Translations under genes and position numbers: made by a program | Notes under the pieces: model-generated | Seen by the model: only the letters and a program-made list of their open reading frames with translations | Told to the model about the DNA's origin: nothing | The model's database searches: none | Assembly (NCBI RefSeq): GCF_030445035.2 | Contig: NC_080682.1 | Location: forward strand, 32,222,770 to 32,286,769 | Reading direction: 5' to 3' | Length of the DNA: 64,000 bases | Source: Dasypus novemcinctus | Lineage: Eukaryota; Chordata; Mammalia; Cingulata; Dasypodidae | In this document: positions 57,881 to 64,000 of the stretch, in pieces | How positions within the stretch are numbered: position 1 is the first letter of the stretch | Layout of the letters: every line of letters starts with the position of its first letter

Positions 57881-60800
57881 TTGTGCTCTTTGGAAAGGGC
57901 TAATAACTTCTTACTTTTCTATATCATCTTGAGTGAGTCACTTTAACCCCTTAAAACTTTACTTCATATAAAAATTGTAAATTCTTATAGGTACTTATTA
58001 TGTGCATATGAATATGATATATTTGCATGGATATTACTTCTCAACTGAAAACTAATATATCTATATTAAAATATTAAATTTGCAGTTTCCCACTTGAGAA
58101 AAAAACATTTTATGATATTGAAACTATTTTGCATCCATTATGTCTGACCTCTTCAAAGTTTTGGTTTGGTTATGCTTTAAGAGGAAATGACACCAACTTT
58201 TGGCTCATTGTGGCCATAATTTTACTATCACTGTCATTCAAGACAGTGACTATGAAATGGTGGTGAAATGTTTGAATAAATCATTGTGATGGGCATTAAG
58301 AAGAAAATTGCTATGCATGCAAAATCTCCCAAACATCATGCTAGATGCATGACATTGAGTTTCACTTCTTATTAATTCTCCAAAGTGTACGACTTCTAAC
58401 ATCTATAAAACCTGAATAATGTCTTTACTGAAATATGATTCTTTTACATGTATCTGCCACAGATACATATTTTCTTCCAATATTTTTTGCTTAAACATAA
58501 TTGGAAAATTGTATTTTTGAATTACCCAGGCAGATATTTTTCCATTGTTTCATTCTGTTTCTTTTACTATACATACATACATATGTAAATGCAATCAACT
58601 TATATTTTTATTATGCATTTTAATTTTTATTTATTGTTAACACCAACACCATTTTTAAATGTAATTAAAGGATATCCATTACACAATTACCCATTTAAGC
58701 ACTTTTAAATTACCATGCAAACTTTTCATATTATAATTTTAAAAGTTATCATTGCTCATTTAATTTGCCTTCAAATTGTCAAGCAAATATTTTTCAAAGA
58801 ATCATTTCTCATTTTTACCCTTTACTTTATGATTTAAAATTCCATCAAAATAAATTTCCATGGGATTACTGATGCAAAATATATGAATATCTTCAGAATT
58901 ATTGATAACTATTGATGTTTATCCTTCAATTTTGTTTTATCAGTATTTACTAAAAATATTTTAATTAATGAATTAATAAATTTCCATAATAAATTATCAA
59001 AATTACAGTAAACCACAAGTTGAAAAATAAATGTTCTTCCAAAAATTATATTTTATCAATCACAGTCATACTGTTTCTCACATAGCATTATAGATATTTC
59101 AGTATATTTATATCAGTATTTGCATATTGCCTTATTGCATTTAATTGTTTATAAAATTATAAGAATATAATAGAAATTTCTAATAAAATTCAAACTTTCA
59201 CCATAACCTTCTTTCCTTGTTTAGTTTTTAAGTTTTTTCTAAAATTTTTAATTTTAGAATTAAAATTTTGATATTCTAATCTCTGTGTACTGGTGATAAT
59301 ACAGAATTTTTATATGTTTTGATTTCTCAAATTTTGGCTGTTTTGGATTATGCATATATTTTTTCAGTTAATTTTTTATATCTTTGATTTTTTACCTTGT
59401 TACCAATCTTTTGTTCATTTTTATGCATCATTTACCAAATATTTTCCTATTGGTGGTTATTTTATTTCTACAATTAAGGAACTTTAAATCTTTATGCTGT
59501 CATGTCTAATTATGACATCTTTTTTTCTGATAAATCACCTCTGCATCAATGAAATAATAACATCACCAGTTCTGTAAGCATATATGTATTAAAAACCTAC
59601 TCAGATCTGCCATGATTATAGTAGAAAACTGTTTTCAAGCTCTTCATGGTCAAATTGGAGGGATAAAAAATCCTCTAGGTGAGATCAATAATTATGCAAG
59701 GATTACACATGACTATGTGAGGATCAATGGTTTCAAATCAGAAAGAGTCCAAAAGGAATCATTGAGAAATAATTTAATGTTCAGATAAGATGACAAATGA
59801 GAAAGAAATGGAATTACAGTTTTAAATGTGTGAAACTGAAGTTTCCAATTTGATTACTTGGAACTCAGCCACTTAGTAAGCTTAGAATGGCTTTTCTTAA
59901 TGAGGTTATTTTGAATTTAGCAACCCACATTGTCAGTTTACTCCAATAAAGCTACATAATCTATAGAAAATGCAAATATTATTTCATTTCAGCTGAAAAG
60001 TTGATCTCAATAGCATCAAAACAGTTTGTTTTTATAACTAAAATCTCTGTAATGCAGTTTCAATTTCAATGATGAATAAAAAAGACAAAATAAATTAATT
60101 ATAACTTCACTTCAATATATTTTTACATTGCTCCTGGAGGAAAAGTAAAAGCAGTGTGTCCTTGGCTGTGGAAAGTGGCACACTGAATTAAGAAAAAGAA
60201 AAGATCTAAGAAGGAAAGAAGCATACATTATTTCAGTTATATATAGATAGGACCTCCATTAAAATTCCATGCATAATAAATGAAAAGGTTTAAGGGCAAA
60301 TTTATGGACAACCATGAAAGCTATATCATGCAAAATTATTTAGACTTGCTTTAAATAATCGAAGAAATTATTTAAGGTTGTGAAGATAGGAAAGCAGCAC
60401 TTGAACATCTTGGATACCTTGACTCAGAGCAAGAACACCTTAGAGTTTTATCCCTGAATTCAGTCATGGATTCCTAACACTCACAGACTATCCTACCTCT
60501 ATGATTTTGGAGCTATCCCAGTATTGAAATGTGATATTTCTCTTGTTTAAAATCCTTAAGTTTTACTTGTTGAAATTTTAACCAGTTTAAAATTACATAT
60601 GGCCCCCAAAATCTATTTCTAGTACCAGTCTTCTCTTACCAAATGAAAATCTAGCTCTGTCTACTATGAGCTTATATTTCTGTGAGTAATTAAATGTTTT
60701 CAATTGAACATATAAATTCTAAATTACATAAATTATGTTATTCTTATACTATGAGCTTATCATTTATAAAGGTTTCAATTTTTCTTATTTTACTTTACAC

Positions 60801-61840
60801 ACTCATTTCCTTGTGAGGTATCTGTGGCCATATGTCTTGTTCTCTTTAACATACAAAACTTGCCCCATCATGCAGAGAGGTGCACCCAATGCAATTAGGT
60901 TAGAAGTAGGACAGAATGTTACTAGCTTGATACTCCATCTAGCATTGAAACTACATGTCATAGAAAACACCGAATCCCATCCATCCATGCAAATTGCACC
61001 ACAAAAAAGGAGAATTTGAAAGGCAAAATAGAATGATGTCAACTGATATGTAATGCTCCTATCCTTATCCAGATACTGATTTTGGTAATGTACATGGTGG
61101 GACAATATCAAAGCAGATATTTAGATATGTAATGAACAATTGTGAAGGGAAGAAAGGCCAGGGGTGCAATGCAGTAAGAGTAGAGTGATATGAGAAGAAA
61201 CCAGGAGAGGTAGAAAGAATGAGACACAGTAAGACATACAGAGGGAAGGGGACTGTTACTGAGGGTCATTTGATGAGAATTCATCACAAAGTTCAGGATT
61301 TTTCCTCCTGATGCTCTGCATTTTTACTAATCAAACATGAGAAAGTATGTGGTTGTAGGTCATGATCAATGGTCACCATGGGTCTTGAAAGCTCAGGACA
61401 ATAGTTAAGAAGGGTAGCTTTATCTTGGACCCTGCCCCTGAAACATTGTCATTAACCTTAAACTCTTCAAATAATGGGACTCCCAAGAATAGAAATATCT
61501 TTGAAGTTGGCCTCAAAACAACGGTGTATTTACTCTTCCCTTTTGTGAATATGAAGAAGCTTTGTAGTGTTTCCTTGTATCCAGGGAATATTTAGGAAAC
61601 CTAGAGCACCACAATTCTTCTTTCTGGAAATACTTTCCAGGAGAACCATCACTTTTTAGAAGGCAAACTGATTATGGTGTCAATCATATCAGTCTTCTGG
61701 AAGTAAAGTGAAGAATATATTTCAGATGGACTGAACAACTTACCTCTAAGAGCAAATAAATATCTTCTAATAAGGTATATTTCTCATATCGGAAACTTAA
61801 ATTTACTTAAAAGATGAATCATATGAAATCTATATAAAAT
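57881..61840. other. AT-rich intergenic region 5' of the last OR pseudogene
   Basis: About 4 kb without a recognisable gene. The longest frames (60735-61019 plus, 60803-61111 minus) overlap each other on opposite strands and have no motif. Parts of 59300-59560 resemble strongly decayed antisense L1. No promoter element could be recognised. Confidence 0.4.
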
Positions 61841-62599
61841 ATACAGAGGGAGGTGGGGCAAGATGGCATCTGCATGACTGCACCTCACCATCTCTCCTGC
61901 AAAGAAGCAACTGAGTAGGGTTGGAATCTTATCAGCACAGGCTGTTGCAGGGGCTTGCAAGGCAGGCGATGTCTGGACACCGATTTGGAGACACTGTGAC
62001 AGAACTAATGCTTACTAAAGGTAGAATTGTGATTTTCTAGCACAGAAGTCGGAAGTTGTGGGGAGGCAGGAAGTTGTGGTGGCCACAGTGTTCCCTGAAA
62101 ACTGTCAGTTGTGTGGCAGCATTCCCAAGCCCCAAATTCCCCAGATGCATGGTTCCCAGGTCCATGTCCCCTAAGCTCCTATAGCCCATGTTCCACAGAC
62201 CCACATAGCTTGAGTCTACAATATCCTGGACTTCCCTTTCCCAAATCAAGCACTCCCTGAGGTCCAGGATTACCCTAGTCCTCTGGTTTTGAACTGACAC
62301 TGTGACTGCAAGGGATGCGATATGGTGGGAGGTGCAGAGGGTCCAAATAGTGTGGGTTCAACATTCTGCCACCACCACCCCCTTTTTTTGAGCTTGGAGG
62401 AGCATATCAGCTGGCTTGGGGAGAGCCTGGGAAGAGAGCAGAGGTAAATCTACTGAGAAAGCCCAATTTACATAAACATCCTGGGATAAGAAACTTGGTC
62501 TGGGAGAAGGTGGAGTCAGAAAATCAACTAGCCCTCCTGTGCCATCCTAAGTGAGAGGGACTGTAGGACATGCTTTCCAAGCTTACAATAGCATATTTG

Positions 62600-63012
62600 A
62601 GGGTGGCAGACTTGGCCCAGTGGTTAGGGTGACTGTCTACCACATGGGAGGTCCGTGGTTCAAACCCTGGGCCTCCTTGACCCGAGTGTAGCTGGCCCAT
62701 GCGCAGTGCTGATGCATGCAAGGAATGCCGTGCCACACAGGGGTGTCCCCATGTAGGATAGCCCCACGCGCAAGGAATGTGCCCCGTAAGGAGAGCCGCC
62801 CAGCGCGAAAGAAAGTGCGGCCTGCCCAGGAATGGTGCTGCATACACGGAGAGCTGACACACAAGATGACACAACAAAAAGAAACACAGAATCCCGTGCC
62901 GCTGACAACAACAGAAGTGGACAAAGAAGACACAGCAAATAGTACAAAGAACAGACAACCAGGGTGTGTGTGTGGGGGGAAGGGTAGAGAAATAAATAAA
63001 TAAAATAAAATA
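62600..63012 (+). mobile_element. DAS-type SINE, full length, with TSD
   Basis: The best copy in the window. The head GGGTGGCAGACTTGGCCCAG starts at 62601. A box TGGCCCAGTGG is at 62613-62623 and B box GGTTCAAACCC at 62657-62667. The long SINE-specific body follows, then an A-rich tail (AAATAAATAAAATAAAATAAAT). The perfect 13-bp duplication AATAGCATATTTG lies at 62587-62599 and 63013-63025. The ORFs on both strands inside it are shadows. It is the main evidence for an armadillo source. Confidence 0.95.
62613..62667 (+). promoter_or_regulatory. Pol III internal promoter (A and B box) of the SINE
   Basis: A box TGGCCCAGTGG and B box GGTTCAAACCC are 33 bases apart, as in tRNA genes. Both match the consensus, so this copy could be transcribed by RNA polymerase III. 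The head alone is not a tRNA: there is no acceptor pairing and no usable anticodon arm. Confidence 0.75.
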
Positions 63013-63325
63013 AATAGCATATTTGGGATTCCTGGTGAGGTATGGGTGCGCTCTGGAAATAAAGAGTCATAGTTTTCTGTGCTGAGCTGGTTCACCAAGG
63101 ACCCACTTGAATCTCCTACGGGACCCCTCATGCAGCTTTCCTGCTGCACTGGGAGAAAGGGAAGTAAGGAAGGCAGAAAGGGTGAACATCAGATTTGTAA
63201 GCATTTTATTTAGCTGCAAAGAGGATTCCTTGCTTGAAACTTTGTCTGTTCTTTTTTATTGGTTTGTCTTCTTGTTTTTCCTTCCTGTTTATGCCCCAAA
63301 GGCCCTTTTTTTTCTTTTCTTTTTC

Positions 63326-63475
63326 CTTTCCTTTCCTTTCCTTTCCTTTCCTTTCCTTTCCTTTCCTTTCCTTTCCTTTCCTTTCCTTTCCTTTCCTTTC
63401 CTTTCCTTTCCTTTCCTTTCCTTTCCTTTCCTTTCCTTTCCTTTCCTTTCCTTTCCTTTCCTTTCCTTTCCTTTC
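63326..63475 (+). repeat. Perfect (CTTTC)30 microsatellite
   Basis: 30 uninterrupted CTTTC units (150 bases), flanked by slightly imperfect units (63310-63325, 63476-63487). All six frames are open through it, which explains the long low-complexity ORFs (63107-63879 on both strands). None is a gene. Confidence 0.97.
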
Positions 63476-63487
63476 TTTTCCTTTCCT

Positions 63488-64000
63488 CTTGTTTGCTTCT
63501 CCCCCTCTTGTCATCCCCCCACTTTTTTTCTTTCTTTCTCTTCTTTTTCATGATTTTATATATTAGGTGCTGCAGGGAGCACTTCACATTTGCTGTATTT
63601 CCTCATCCTCCATTTCCTCTTTTCTGTGTTGCTTTTGGCCACCAACACTCTACCCTTTCCTCTACACTTTTCTATCATCCATCATTTATTGTTTCTCTTA
63701 CTTTCCACCTCTCTTTTTTCAGACTTTTTACTTCTATAGCTTTGTTCTCTTTTCTGTCTTTTATTCACTCTTTACATTATTATCCTTTCTTGTCTTTTTC
63801 CCTCTCTCCTGAACACACTGGCCTTTTAATTCATAATATATTCCTCCCCATATTCAGTTTACTGTCTCATTATAGGTAGTCTACTTTACTTACTGTTATA
63901 ACTCTACACAGCTTACAGGAGTCTAATATCTGTTCTCCCAGATCTCACATGGTTCTTCTGTTAACATTCACCATCAGTAATACTAGTACACATTTTCTTT
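63488..64000. other. Pyrimidine-rich sequence at the window edge
   Basis: A strongly C+T-rich + strand up to about 63820 with no coding motif. It may be part of the L1 5' UTR that starts at 61848, but I have no second copy to prove it. Confidence 0.35.

Larger units (their letters stand above)
61848..63200 (+). mobile_element. L1 5' UTR, interrupted by a SINE
   Basis: GGAGGTGGGGCAAGATGGCATCTGCATGAC at the left edge is the usual start of a full-length mammalian L1 (GGGG...CAAGATGGC). It is followed by GC-richer non-coding sequence up to 62599, resuming after the SINE at 63026 (GGATTCCTGGTGAGG). It points to the right, so the ORFs, if present, lie beyond the window. The frame at 62037-62300 on the other strand has no motif. 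63200-64000 may continue this UTR. Confidence 0.6.

Noticed and set aside
62601-62675. tRNA gene at the head of the SINE
   Set aside because: A and B boxes are present but the acceptor and anticodon stems do not pair, and the sequence runs on into the SINE body. It is tRNA-derived and not a tRNA.
63107-63879. ORFs of 100-206 codons with repeated Phe-Leu-Ser-Phe-Pro or Lys-Gly-Lys-Glu-Arg
   Set aside because: All are products of the (CTTTC)n repeat, which has no stop in any frame.

Overview
The window looks like nuclear DNA from a xenarthran mammal, most probably an armadillo (Dasypus). The best evidence is five copies of a tRNA-derived SINE whose head carries Pol III A and B boxes, followed by a long unique body and an A-rich tail. 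I recognise this as the armadillo DAS-SINE type. Most of the sequence is AT-rich and intergenic. No spliced multi-exon gene, tRNA, rRNA or CRISPR array was seen. The only cellular coding sequences are olfactory receptors (ORs) of family 4, so this is a slice of an OR4A/OR4C-type cluster.

Olfactory receptors: one gene is intact (9420-10337, minus, 305 aa, OR4A-like). Three are broken. The OR4C-like copy at 22311-23255 (minus) carries two frameshifts of opposite sign. The copy at 36838-37517 (plus) lacks its front end and has frameshifts and stops. The OR4C11-like copy at 56644-57605 (minus) has a frameshift in TM1 and several stops. Non-coding flanks of the OR units recur at 6.06-7.25 kb, 14.93-24.25 kb and 40.2-43.55 kb. 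They appear to be old cluster duplications. In the third unit the place expected for the receptor is filled by repeat sequence.

Mobile elements, left to right: a ~1.4 kb or longer non-coding retrotransposed repeat (called R1 here) occurs at 1-660, ~850-4230, 21838-22200, 28065-29640 (minus) and 44812-46245. The copy at 850-4230 is split by two solo LTRs of different families (1731-2277 and 2391-3323). Each has TG...CA ends and a perfect 6-bp target duplication. An internally deleted class II (ERVK-like) provirus lies at 15780-18659, with both LTRs and a lysine-type primer-binding site. A related, longer and decayed provirus occupies about 49.8-55.9 kb. L1 fragments of several ages lie at 4.5-5.7, 7.85-8.9, 26.3-27.9, 29.9-33.4, 35.3-36.6, 38.2-39.1, 42.6-42.8 and 44.1-49.3 kb. 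An L1 5' UTR starts near 61.85 kb. SINEs are inserted into several of these, so relative ages can be read. Old MIR and L2 remnants are scattered through the OR duplicons. A perfect 30-unit CTTTC microsatellite sits at 63326-63475.

I did not find a new molecular system. The items most worth a second look are the two tandem integrase cores in the 50-55 kb provirus, the paired solo LTRs with an unusual TATA/poly(A) layout, the duplicon without a receptor, and the compensating frameshifts in the second receptor. Family names come from recognition by eye, without database searches. Repeat boundaries are approximate unless a target-site duplication (TSD) is quoted.
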